DNA from: an uncultured Eubacteriales bacterium | Lineage (GTDB): Bacteria; Bacillota; Clostridia; Christensenellales; Borkfalkiaceae | Assembly: GCA_958405585.1 (NCBI GenBank) | Contig: CATYEP010000030.1 | Location: 1 to 16,152, forward strand | DNA: 16,152 nucleotides | Reading direction: 5' to 3' | Shown: piece by piece, positions 6,666 to 13,893 of the stretch | Numbering within the stretch: the stretch's first letter is position 1 | How the letters are laid out: every line of letters begins with the position of its first letter | The notes under the pieces: model-generated | The model's database searches: none | What the model was told of the DNA's origin: nothing | The model's input: only the letters and a program-made list of their open reading frames with translations | Program-made: the position numbers and the translations under genes

Positions 6666-6698
6666 TCAAGCAAGTTTTCTAAGGTCTGATTTGTACAT
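6666..6698 (-). CDS. Possible 10-codon peptide MYKSDLRKLA
   Basis: ATG lies seven bases after GGGAGG (6711-6706), and the frame ends in TGA after ten codons. It has the same length and the same MY start as the next mini-frame. Upstream, the stem 6718-6752 ends just before the ribosome binding site and could influence its access. An in-frame longer reading (from 6896, 76 codons) also ends at this stop but has no clear ribosome binding site. Confidence 0.25.
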   Translation of the reverse strand: MYKSDLRKLA

Positions 6699-6991
6699 AG
6701 CAGTACCTCCCTTCTTTCCGGCATGAACTTCGGCTCCGCCCTCTTCATCCGGCCCCTCTTTTCCGATAAGCCTGTGTGTGATCGCGGCATATTGCCTGGT
6801 TCCGCTCCGCTGCTTCCCGATCGAAATTTCCTTACCTTTCTCTTTACCCTTGCGCCGATATTCCCTGTGCACAATTTCCGGTGGAAACCAACGCAAATTA
6901 TTTTGTATTGGGAGAGATGCAGCTTTCGCGTGCCGTCCATTGAGTTGTACCGAGGGAAAATCAATTGGATTTTTTCCCTTAGGTCACCTTT

Positions 6992-7019
6992 ATTATACCA
7001 TATCTTTCCCCTTTGTCAA
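6992..7019 (-). promoter_or_regulatory. Near-perfect SigA promoter of the orphan transcript
   Basis: On the - strand a consensus TTGACA (7019-7014), a 16-base spacer ending TGG (extended -10) and a consensus TATAAT (6997-6992). Immediately upstream are A and T runs (about 7020-7055) like an UP element. This resembles the strength class of stable-RNA promoters. The predicted start is near 6985. Confidence 0.85.
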
Positions 7020-7169
7020 GATGGTTTTGAAAAAAATTTTAATATTTCTGAAAATTATCACAAATATATGGTAAATTTTCACAATTTATAAAAATCAAGC
7101 AAAAATAAGCGCCGTATGGACAGTGCAGGATAGTGAAGGGCTTGGTGTAAATACCGAAGGCGAAAGGGA

Positions 7170-8369
7170 TCAGTGGAGGGTATCGAAGCGGATGTCGAAG
7201 GTAGCTTTTGCGGATGCAAGGGCATTTTCGCCGAGAGCATTGAACAGGCGGGGCTGGAGTCTTTGCAGGCTTTGGCTGATCTGGAACAGATCGCAGCCGC
7301 AATCCTGGGCTTTTTTGAATGCGGCGTCGAGTTGAGAGCGCATGCGGTCTTCGGCGGCGCGCAGAACGTGTTCGGGCACGACGGAAGACTGCGCAACTTC
7401 CTGCGTGGTACCGGCCTGGCTTGCGTCGGCGACCTGCGCGCGGGCGCGGATGGAAAAATGAAGAACGGGAACGCCGTTTTCGTCTGAAATTTTTCTGGAT
7501 TTTTTGGATATTTTGATTTTCAGATTGTAAGTGACGTTTTCTCCGTTTTCGTAGACGGAAACATTGCCGTAGGCAAAATCGGTGTCTGTATCGGCGAGGT
7601 TGAAGGCAAGCGTTTCTTCGGCGTTGAGGATCCCTGCCTGTTGACCGCGGCGGAACAGCATGGTAGAGGACGCATCGAAGACATCGGAACCTGCGGAGCC
7701 GCTATGCTGCGCGGCTCCGCCCTGCGCTTCGCTTTGGGAAGAAGAGCCGCTCTCATTTTCACCCTGCGCGTCTTTCTTTAGGGTAAGAACAGGGAGAAAA
7801 CTGCTTTTGCTGACCGAGTAATATCCTTTGGAAAATTCGCGCAGGCTGTTTACGCTGACAAGCCCTGTTTTTTGTGCTTCGGAAGAGAGTACTTTTTCGA
7901 TGGCGGCATAGGTCATGTCGCCGACGGGCGACTGTGCGCCGAGCGCGCCTTCGGCACGGTCGGCGCAGACTGCAACCAGACACGAATCTTCCACAAACTG
8001 GCTCCGAAGAAAATAATTGAGCGAGCGGAATACGTCCGTTTCAGTCGCTTCCGCGCCCAAAAGGATCAGCCGGCAGTGTACCAAAGTCGGGTACCAACCC
8101 GTTTTCAGGTTAAGTTCGGCGATCGCTTCGCCGACCGTACGTGCTCCCTTGACCGATACATTTCCCGCCGTGCCGTTTCCGCCCGCTTCCGGTACGGCGA
8201 TCTGCGCGGTAATGTCGAGCAGGCCTTCTTCTCCCGAATCAATGCCGATCGCCGTAATGATGGATGTTTTCTGGATATCGATCAGTCCGAAATCATTGGA
8301 AAAAAACAGCAAGAGCAAGAATGTCGCGATCAGCAGGAAAACCCGCGTTGCAATTTTATTCGTTTTCAT
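7170..8369 (-). CDS. gerAC: Ger(x)C-family spore germination protein
   Basis: This is the C subunit of a GerA-type germinant receptor, expected outside the spore inner membrane and needed for receptor function. The 399-residue protein has an N-terminal hydrophobic segment (about 9-23), then IITAIGIDSGEEGLLDITAQIAVP and the family region VHCRLILLGAEA. Most GerC proteins carry a lipobox Cys followed by WD just before the AIGID motif; here that stretch reads SNDFGLIDIQKTS with no Cys, so the protein would be held by an uncleaved membrane anchor. A Gly/Ser/Gln-rich linker lies at about 203-232. It begins three bases after the gerAB stop, with its AGGAG ribosome binding site inside the end of gerAB. 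It is the third gene of the A-B-C operon. Confidence 0.92.
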   Translation of the reverse strand: MKTNKIATRVFLLIATFLLLLFFSNDFGLIDIQKTSIITAIGIDSGEEGLLDITAQIAVPEAGGNGTAGNVSVKGARTVGEAIAELNLKTGWYPTLVHCRLILLGAEATETDVFRSLNYFLRSQFVEDSCLVAVCADRAEGALGAQSPVGDMTYAAIEKVLSSEAQKTGLVSVNSLREFSKGYYSVSKSSFLPVLTLKKDAQGENESGSSSQSEAQGGAAQHSGSAGSDVFDASSTMLFRRGQQAGILNAEETLAFNLADTDTDFAYGNVSVYENGENVTYNLKIKISKKSRKISDENGVPVLHFSIRARAQVADASQAGTTQEVAQSSVVPEHVLRAAEDRMRSQLDAAFKKAQDCGCDLFQISQSLQRLQPRLFNALGENALASAKATFDIRFDTLH

Positions 8370-8372
8370 GGC

Positions 8373-9479
8373 TTACTCCTTTTTACCGCTATTGGCGGGA
8401 ATGTTCGGTTTTTCTCTTTCTTTTTTTCGCAGCAACAGAGCAAGTATCGGCAGTAACAGAGCAAAAAATGCGAAAACGTACCATAACTTTTGCGTCATCA
8501 GCGTCTGGATCTCCAGATATGCCTGGTTGAAAAAGAGAATAAAAAGCAGCACGAGCGCGCTGATAGCGGCAGCAGGAAGCACGGGCTTACAGGAAAATGC
8601 TTCTGCGGCACAGTGCGTGCTCAGCTGCAGCGGTATGCAGAGGGCAAACAGCATCACCAGGGAAAGCGCAAACACGAACAGCAGGTCGATCCTGCCCAGC
8701 GACGTAAACGCGGTAGAGTATTTGGAAATATGCGCCAGAGCATTTTGCTGCAGAATCGAAATATCCGAGAAGATACCGTAAAATACGGCGAGGAAAAACA
8801 GGACGATCGCTGTGCCGATTGCGTAAGCGGAGAGTATTTTAACGGCGCTTTTCTTTTCGTAGCGAAAATTCCCCAAAAAAAAGAGCATATACGCCGCACC
8901 GTTGAACCAGTTCAAGCCTTCGGCGGCGCTTCGGAAAATATTTCCCGCGCCCGTAGAGCCGACGGGCAGAAGCGCCGTAAAATCCGCTTCGGGAACGGCA
9001 AGCAACAGAAGAACGCAAATGCAGACGGCAAACACCGGCATGGAAAGATCGGCGACTCTTCCGATGCTGCGCAGTCCTTTGGTGCAGGCATACAGACACA
9101 CGGCGGCGAACGGAATAAAACTCAGAAACGAGGGTACGTTCTCATAAAAAACCTGCAAAATGAACCCGCGCTGTTCGAGAATAGGGAGCAGGGCGGAAAA
9201 GAGAAAATAAAGGGAAAAAAGGAAATATACGGCGCGGGCGAAAAAATTTCCGAACGTATTTTGCAGCAGTTCAAAGAAGGTGAGATCGGTTTTTTTTGCG
9301 AGCAAGAGGAGAAGTGAGATCACGGCAAACTCTGCGGCGAAGCTTATAAAAGCGGATAAGACCAGATCGTTTTTTGCGTGGAAGGATAGGGTGGCAGGGT
9401 AGACAATCATGCGCGTTACGGGCAGGACTGCGGCAAACAGAAAACAGATTTGGCGGATATTCAAGGCTTTTTCGTTCAT
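8373..9479 (-). CDS. gerAB: GerAB/YndE-type spore permease
   Basis: This B subunit belongs to the amino acid-polyamine-organocation transporter superfamily and forms the germinant-binding membrane core of the receptor. The 368 residues are almost entirely hydrophobic helices (about ten), beginning MNEKALNIRQICFLFAAVLP and ending in the charged tail KKEREKPNIPANSGKKE. Length and layout fit the family. The start overlaps the gerAA stop as ATGA, and the stop lies three bases before gerAC, so the three proteins are probably made by coupled translation in fixed ratio. Which germinant it senses cannot be told from the sequence. Confidence 0.93.
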   Translation of the reverse strand: MNEKALNIRQICFLFAAVLPVTRMIVYPATLSFHAKNDLVLSAFISFAAEFAVISLLLLLAKKTDLTFFELLQNTFGNFFARAVYFLFSLYFLFSALLPILEQRGFILQVFYENVPSFLSFIPFAAVCLYACTKGLRSIGRVADLSMPVFAVCICVLLLLAVPEADFTALLPVGSTGAGNIFRSAAEGLNWFNGAAYMLFFLGNFRYEKKSAVKILSAYAIGTAIVLFFLAVFYGIFSDISILQQNALAHISKYSTAFTSLGRIDLLFVFALSLVMLFALCIPLQLSTHCAAEAFSCKPVLPAAAISALVLLFILFFNQAYLEIQTLMTQKLWYVFAFFALLLPILALLLRKKEREKPNIPANSGKKE

Positions 9480-10963
9480 GATTTCTCCTTTTCCGACTGC
9501 GCCGCGTTATTTTTGCGAAGGCGCGTGCGGTTTTCGGGTTCAAAGACTTGCGGACGTTTGCGAAGGGAGAACAGGTCGGCTTTGTAAACGGAATCGCGCA
9601 GATCTTGACGGATAAGCGGGGAAAAAGGCGCGAGCAGAGGTGTTCCCCAGCTGTCGCACGACACGAGATAGTATGCAAGAAGGCCCGTCAGCAAGGTCAC
9701 GCCGTAGATCCCGACGCTTCCTGCGGCGACGAGGTAAGCCATTCGTATGACGGAGATCGTACCGGTGAGGTCGGGAACGGTATAAGCGGAGATCCCGGAC
9801 AGGGCGATGATAATGATAGCGGGAGAAGAAACCAGCCCCGCCTTGACGGCGGTATCGCCGAGGACGAGTGCGCCGATGACGGACAAGGCGAGTGCGACGT
9901 ATTTCGGCATGCGGATACTGGCTTCTATGAGCACTTCCAACACGATCAGAAGGAAAAACATTTCAAGGCTGGGAGAGAGCGGGATCCCGCGGATGCCGCC
10001 GGAGATCGTCATGAGCAGTCCGAACGGAAGAAGCTGCAGTCGGAACAGCTGGGCGGCAACGTACATGGCGGGCAGAAAAACCGCCACCAGTACCGCTAAA
10101 AGGCGCAGAATACGGCTGACCGTGGCGCGAGCGGGCGACACAAAATAGTCCTGCGCGCTCTGGAAATCTTCTGCGAGCATATAGGGCAGAGTCAATGCAA
10201 TGGGTGATCCGTCTACCAGGATCCCGATGCGGCCTTCCAGCATTTTTGCACACAGAATATCCGGTTTTTCGGTCGTTCCTGCTTGTTTGAAAACGGAATG
10301 CGGCCGATCGGTCAGAAACTGGGCGATATAGGAGGAATCGGGTACGCCGTCTATTTCTGTTTCCTTTATGCGGCCGCAGACTTTTTTCACCAGGGATTCG
10401 TCCGTGATCCCTTTCAGGTATGCCACACAGACCGCTGTTCCGCTCTGTTTGCCGACGGTCAGCATTTCAAATTGCAAGTTCGGTGTTTTGAAACGGCGGC
10501 GGATCAGGCTCATGTTGGTTTTAACGTCCTCGATAAAGCCTTCGCGCGGGCCTTTGACCGTGATCGCCGTCTGCGGTTCCATCACCGCGCGGAGCGCAAC
10601 CTTTTTTGTCCCTAAGATAATGGCGCCCGCGATCCCGTCGATCAACAGTGCAGGGTTCCCCGAAAGAATTTCAAAGGCCGCTGTTTCCGCGTCGTCCGCT
10701 TCTTTCAGCTCAGGGAACAGCAAAAGTTTTTCCGCTTCAAGGCGCGTTTTCGGCGCGTTTGCCTGCGCCAACGGCCTCGCTGCCAGTTCGCCGAGTAATT
10801 CCTTATCCGTGATCCCGTCCGCGTACACGGCGGCGCAAAGTTTTTTGTCCGCGGTTTCAAATCTGTAAACCAATATATCCTGCGCCGAAAGTATTTTTTT
10901 CAGGCTTTGAATGTTTTTTTCGGCGTCCGACAGGAGAGGCCGTTTCTCTTTTTTCTTTTCCAC
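9476..10963 (-). CDS. gerAA: GerAA-type spore germination protein, A subunit
   Basis: This A subunit of the germinant receptor carries a soluble N-terminal domain followed by a membrane domain, thought to form an ion channel with the other A subunits. The family hallmark EPQTAITVKGPREGFIED lies at 129-146, EVLIEASIRMP at 343-353, GDTAVKAGLVSSP at 369-381, and APFSPL at 445-450; about five to six helices span 285-435. The 495-residue length is normal. The start is a GTG with no clear ribosome binding site; a TGA lies eight codons upstream in frame, so no much longer form is possible. It is the first gene of the operon. I could not find a convincing SigG promoter upstream, though spore-stage expression is expected from the family. 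Confidence 0.94.
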   Translation of the reverse strand: MEKKKEKRPLLSDAEKNIQSLKKILSAQDILVYRFETADKKLCAAVYADGITDKELLGELAARPLAQANAPKTRLEAEKLLLFPELKEADDAETAAFEILSGNPALLIDGIAGAIILGTKKVALRAVMEPQTAITVKGPREGFIEDVKTNMSLIRRRFKTPNLQFEMLTVGKQSGTAVCVAYLKGITDESLVKKVCGRIKETEIDGVPDSSYIAQFLTDRPHSVFKQAGTTEKPDILCAKMLEGRIGILVDGSPIALTLPYMLAEDFQSAQDYFVSPARATVSRILRLLAVLVAVFLPAMYVAAQLFRLQLLPFGLLMTISGGIRGIPLSPSLEMFFLLIVLEVLIEASIRMPKYVALALSVIGALVLGDTAVKAGLVSSPAIIIIALSGISAYTVPDLTGTISVIRMAYLVAAGSVGIYGVTLLTGLLAYYLVSCDSWGTPLLAPFSPLIRQDLRDSVYKADLFSLRKRPQVFEPENRTRLRKNNAAQSEKEKS

Positions 10964-11253
10964 ATTCGCATTGTGTGCATTCAGTCAGAAAATATGCCGC
11001 CGACGGATGGCATCATCCGAATCAAATTCGTTTCTTTGTCTTTTTCCTGTTTTTCGACTCGTTTTACCGCGAGAAAAACTTCTTGTTTTTTAAAACTGTG
11101 CATCTGTATAAAGGAAACGGCCTGTTTGCGACCGCACCGTTCTTCATGTTATGGATATGTGGCGTTTTATACCTGAATTTCTGCTTGTATTGCGGTTTTT
11201 TTATGCTGTTTCGATTGGCGTAGCAGTTTTTATGGGGGTGGGTTTTTCTATAG
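10964..11253. other. Intergenic region upstream of gerAA
   Basis: No gene is seen. It should contain the ger operon promoter, but I found no good match to SigG (GMATR, then CATNNTA) or SigF elements. An inverted repeat CGGATG/CATCCG sits at about 11003-11018, upstream of the gerAA start. Base composition is AT-rich compared with the flanking genes. Confidence 0.4.
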
Positions 11254-11287
11254 AAAAAACGGCGGCGCGCAAAAATGCGCGCCGCCG
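11254..11287 (-). terminator. Intrinsic terminator after the small membrane protein gene
   Basis: On the - strand a 12-bp GC-rich stem CGGCGGCGCGCA/TGCGCGCCGCCG (11260-11271 with 11276-11287) with a four-base loop is followed by TTTTTT (11259-11254). It begins 17 bases past the stop codon, so the ger operon downstream needs its own promoter. Confidence 0.9.
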
Positions 11288-11303
11288 CCTTAACGGGAGA
11301 AAA

Positions 11304-11813
11304 TCAATTACTCAGACTGTTCAAGGTTCTGCAAAGCAGAGAATACAGGGTTCCTGCCATCATTTCGCCTGCAATTTCTTTTAAGAGTTCCAAAGCGCGG
11401 TCGGAATTTTCTTCCGTCACGGCCTGTTCGAGTTCGACGGCCGTTTCGTCGCTGATCTCGCCGTAATCCGCAAGCAGTGCTTTTACGCAGGCGGCGCGTA
11501 TGCCGGCGGATTCGTCGCCTGTAGTAAACTGTTCATACACAACTTGTATGACCGTAGCCAGCGAACCGCAGGTAACTCCGGCGCTGAGCGCCGAATTCCA
11601 GTCCATACCGGCAGGCCCGCTGACTGCCGCCGCATAGGCGGTGTAGAGCAGGGCGCCGAGCAAAAAAGGCAAAAACGTTGCGAGTTTGCTTTTTTTAAAA
11701 TTTTTGAGCAGGGTCTTGCGTAGCTGCAGGTTGATTCCCCAGACAGCCGCGCCGATGATTGCCACGTCCGCATTGAACTGACGGATGTAACCGAAAAACT
11801 GTAAAAAATCCAT
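11304..11813 (-). CDS. Small membrane protein of unknown function, holin-like layout
   Basis: I do not recognise this 169-residue protein. It starts MDFLQFFGYIRQFNADV, has a possible first helix at about 16-30, a basic patch RKTLLKNFKKSK (32-43), then hydrophobic segments at about 44-65 and 75-94, and an acidic helical C-terminal half (100-169) rich in Glu and Ala. Two or three helices plus a soluble tail resemble some holin-like proteins, but that is only a layout similarity. The ATG is preceded by AAAGGCGGT, a one-base variant of the ideal site. It has its own promoter, a hairpin-rich leader and a terminator, so it is a single-gene unit. Its codon use resembles the neighbours, and I saw no sign of recent transfer. 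Confidence 0.8.
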   Translation of the reverse strand: MDFLQFFGYIRQFNADVAIIGAAVWGINLQLRKTLLKNFKKSKLATFLPFLLGALLYTAYAAAVSGPAGMDWNSALSAGVTCGSLATVIQVVYEQFTTGDESAGIRAACVKALLADYGEISDETAVELEQAVTEENSDRALELLKEIAGEMMAGTLYSLLCRTLNSLSN

Positions 11814-11857
11814 TTCGTACCGCCTTTCGGGGAAGCGATCCGTGTCCTTCTCGTTTG

Positions 11858-11909
11858 GCGCCGCGCCGAAATCGGCGCGGCGCGCGTTCGGGGCGGATGG
11901 CTTCCGCCC
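11858..11909 (-). promoter_or_regulatory. Two hairpins in the leader of the small membrane protein gene
   Basis: On the predicted leader RNA, GGGCGGA/TCCGCCC (11909-11903 with 11897-11891) forms a 7-bp stem. The inverted repeat GCGCCGCGCCGA/TCGGCGCGGCGC (11858-11869 with 11872-11883) forms a stem of about 11 bp. No T-run follows either, so they are not terminators. They lie 45-100 bases before the start codon and may affect stability or translation. Confidence 0.5.
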
Positions 11910-11936
11910 GTAAATTTGATTTCCCGCCGCAATCTT

Positions 11937-11964
11937 ATTATAATCTCGGATTTCTCCGTTTCAA
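11937..11964 (-). promoter_or_regulatory. SigA-type promoter of the small membrane protein gene
   Basis: TTGAAA (11964-11959), a 16-base spacer and a consensus TATAAT (11942-11937) on the - strand. The predicted start near 11930 gives a leader of about 115 bases. Confidence 0.7.
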
Positions 11965-12178
11965 AACCTTGCCGACATTTTTCAGCCGCAAAACAAAATG
12001 TTTTACGGTTGTTCCGTTTTTTAAGCCTGCTTTGTCTTTAGCAGATGATTCCATGTGCCTAAAAAGTTGCTTTGAAAAAAACGGTATGTGCGGAAAACAT
12101 TAAAAAATTATGCGGCTGAACGTTGAAAGAAGTTTGAAAGAGTGAACAGACAAATTGGAAAAAATGCTAAAATCAAAA
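11965..12178. other. AT-rich spacer with no gene seen
   Basis: No coding pattern, repeat or convincing promoter was found between the membrane protein promoter and the large hairpin at 12179-12256. Confidence 0.5.
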
Positions 12179-12256
12179 GCCGCGCGTCGGTGATGTTTTG
12201 CTCCGAAAAAGTCAGGCAGACTTTTTTGGAGTGCATATCACGGCAAAAAGCGCGGC
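12179..12256 (-). terminator. Large imperfect hairpin downstream of the DegV-family gene
   Basis: A nested inverted repeat: outer arms GCCGCGC/GCGCGGC (12179-12185 with 12250-12256), a middle TGAT/ATCA pair (12191-12194 with 12237-12240), and an inner stem of about 13 bp (12201-12213 with 12219-12231) closed by an AGGCA loop. On the - strand it is followed by TTTTGATTTTAGCATTTTTT. It lies 128 bases past the DegV stop and is probably its terminator. The multi-part arms are unusual for that role. Confidence 0.45.
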
Positions 12257-12383
12257 ATCTTTGAAAATGTTATTTAAAAGATTGAATGAATTTTTTCAGG
12301 GTTGGGCGGTGCGACTTCCTGCAATGTGCAAAGGAGCGAGGCGTTGGAAATGGCATCCGAATCTGCGGCGATTCTGCGCAACT

Positions 12384-13271
12384 TTATTCATTACGGACTT
12401 TGCCGAGGAAGAACAAGGCAACCGTGCCGGGACCGGTGTGGGCGCCGATGGTCGTTCCGACGTCGAAAATTTCCACTTTATTTTTCAGAGCGGGGATATA
12501 TTTTTCGACAAGATTTTTTACGGCTACTGCGTCGTCAAGGCACGCAGCGTGTGAAATGTAGCATCTTCCGTTGTAGGCGGCACCGTTGTCGGCGTATTCG
12601 ACCATCGTCGCGGCGATTTCCTGGATCACTTTAGCCTTTGTGCGGATCTTGCGGCGCGGAATCAGCCGACCGAGATTATCCATGTTCAGAAGGGGGCAGA
12701 TACGGAAAATCGTGCCGAACCAGCCCATGGCTTTGGAAATTCTCCCGCCGCGCACGTAGAAAGTAAGATCGGTAGAGAAGAACCAATGATTGACGCGCAG
12801 GCGGTTCTGTTCTGCCCATGCGGCAAGTTGCGCGGCGCTCATGCCTTGATCGCGTCGGTCGGCAAGTTCTTCCATAAAAAGTCCGTATCCCGAAGACGCG
12901 CCCAGTGAATCCACTATATACACTTTGCGGTCGGGAAACTTTTCTTCCATGGCTTTTTGTGCGATCAGAGCAGAATTATACGATCCTGAAATTCCGGAAG
13001 AAAGCGATACATAAACGACGTCTTTGCCGCTTTCCAGCCAGGGCGTGAATGCTTTTTCAAATTCATCCGCATTCGTCTGCGAAGTGCTCGTCATGGCGCC
13101 GCGCGACATAGCCGCGTAAAAATCAGGATAGGTGATTGTTTGGCCCAGATCGTCTGTGTATTCCTTTCCGTCCAGGAAAAAATGAAAAGGAATATATTCG
13201 ATGTTCCGTTCTTTCAGCCGCTGTGCCGAAAGATCTGCGGTCGAACCGCAGCATAAAATATAATTTTGCAT
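12384..13271 (-). CDS. DegV-family fatty-acid-binding protein
   Basis: DegV/FakB-type proteins bind a single fatty acid; some deliver it to the FakA kinase to make acyl phosphate for phospholipid synthesis, others have no known role. The 295-residue length fits. Motifs: TSTSQTN at 61-67 and SLSSGISGSY at 89-98, which line the fatty-acid head-group pocket, GGRIS at 175-179, and GTTIGAHTGPGT at 272-283. The N-terminal strand reads CCGSTADLS where many members have DSTxDL, so an acidic residue is replaced by Gly. I chose the ATG at 13271 because AAGGAG lies eight bases upstream; a longer frame adds 13 residues through the promoter region. No FakA kinase gene is in the window. Confidence 0.93.
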   Translation of the reverse strand: MQNYILCCGSTADLSAQRLKERNIEYIPFHFFLDGKEYTDDLGQTITYPDFYAAMSRGAMTSTSQTNADEFEKAFTPWLESGKDVVYVSLSSGISGSYNSALIAQKAMEEKFPDRKVYIVDSLGASSGYGLFMEELADRRDQGMSAAQLAAWAEQNRLRVNHWFFSTDLTFYVRGGRISKAMGWFGTIFRICPLLNMDNLGRLIPRRKIRTKAKVIQEIAATMVEYADNGAAYNGRCYISHAACLDDAVAVKNLVEKYIPALKNKVEIFDVGTTIGAHTGPGTVALFFLGKVRNE

Positions 13272-13295
13272 ACTAAAAACTCCTTTTCTGTTTTT

Positions 13296-13301
13296 ATTAT
13301 A
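13296..13301 (-). promoter_or_regulatory. -10 element of the DegV-family gene
   Basis: A consensus TATAAT on the - strand, ten bases before the AAGGAG site. No good -35 hexamer is visible at the expected distance. The leader would be short, about 20 bases. Confidence 0.45.
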
Positions 13302-13679
13302 CGCTCGCATTTTATAAGTGTGTTCTTTGTTCGAGATTCGTCCTGTCAGACTTTTTTCTGTTTTTGATCGGCTGTATTAAAATTTTGTTTTCCATTTTGA
13401 AAACAACAATAAAAATTGATTTGCTCTGTTATCTTGTTCCGTTTTTCCAGGCTGCAATAAGTCTTAATAAAAAGTTTTCCGTTGAATTTTTACGGTCGGC
13501 AGACGAATAGAGATCTGTTGCAGCAGAAGATGACAAAATGCCGATATATAATAGTAGGCGACTTTTATCGTGACCATGTATCCTTACCATGTTTATTCTA
13601 ATTTTATCCAAACTTATTCAAAAAATCAAGACAGCATTTAATTTTTTTCTCGACTTTTGTTGTTTTTGATTCTACTTTT
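13302..13679. other. AT-rich intergenic region
   Basis: No recognisable gene. A 60-codon open frame on the - strand (13429-13611) lacks a ribosome binding site and resembles nothing known to me. The region is clearly more AT-rich than the surrounding genes. Confidence 0.45.
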
Positions 13680-13718
13680 AAAACGGGCGGCTCTACTAAA
13701 AGTAGAGCCGCCCGTTTT
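13680..13718. terminator. 18-bp perfect inverted repeat, probable terminator after spoIIE
   Basis: AAAACGGGCGGCTCTACT pairs perfectly with its complement (13680-13697 with 13701-13718, loop AAA). Both outer ends are four-base T runs in the outgoing direction, so it could work both ways. It is 175 bases beyond the spoIIE stop. The flanking TCTACTTTTA (13671-13680) echoes the loop region, suggesting local slippage. Confidence 0.6.
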
Positions 13719-13893
13719 GTACAAAAAAATATAAACGTATTACAGAAAATTGCACAACGTCAAAAGATAAAACGACGATAGAAAAAGTGCGCTGTATGTG
13801 CTCGGACTGGTATAAAGAAAGTAAAAATGAAACGAGTGGAGAAAAAGTCTGATATGGCGCGGGATTTCTTAATGGCTAGATCGGAGCACTATG

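Larger units (their letters stand above)
6121..6985 (-). ncRNA. Orphan transcription unit of about 0.86 kb, candidate structured RNA
   Basis: A near-perfect promoter at 7019-6992 and a strong terminator at 6161-6121 enclose about 865 bases without any protein I recognise. Long complementary segments suggest RNA structure: 6954-6962 with 6969-6978, 6718-6727 with 6744-6752 (9 bp, one bulge), 6466-6473 with 6484-6491 (8 bp), 6365-6371 with 6411-6417 (7 bp) and 6230-6237 with 6283-6290 (8 bp). I looked for hallmarks of tmRNA, RNase P RNA, 6S, SRP RNA and T-box leaders and found none. The longest open frame inside (116 codons from near 6964) has no recognisable product. It could be a large non-coding RNA, a carrier of very short peptides, or a decayed gene behind a live promoter. 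Confidence 0.4.

Noticed and set aside
6614..6964. 116-codon and 76-codon - strand frames in the orphan unit
   Set aside because: Neither has a convincing ribosome binding site or a recognisable domain; kept only as an alternative for the orphan transcript.
8017..8781. 254-codon + strand open frame
   Set aside because: It is antisense to gerAC and gerAB and spans their junction; no ribosome binding site or family motif.
10964..11100. SigG or SigF promoter for the ger operon
   Set aside because: Only partial matches (such as CATATTT) without a correctly spaced -35; not strong enough to report as a site.
13429..13611. 60-codon - strand frame in the AT-rich gap
   Set aside because: No ribosome binding site, no similarity I can recognise, and composition like its non-coding surroundings.
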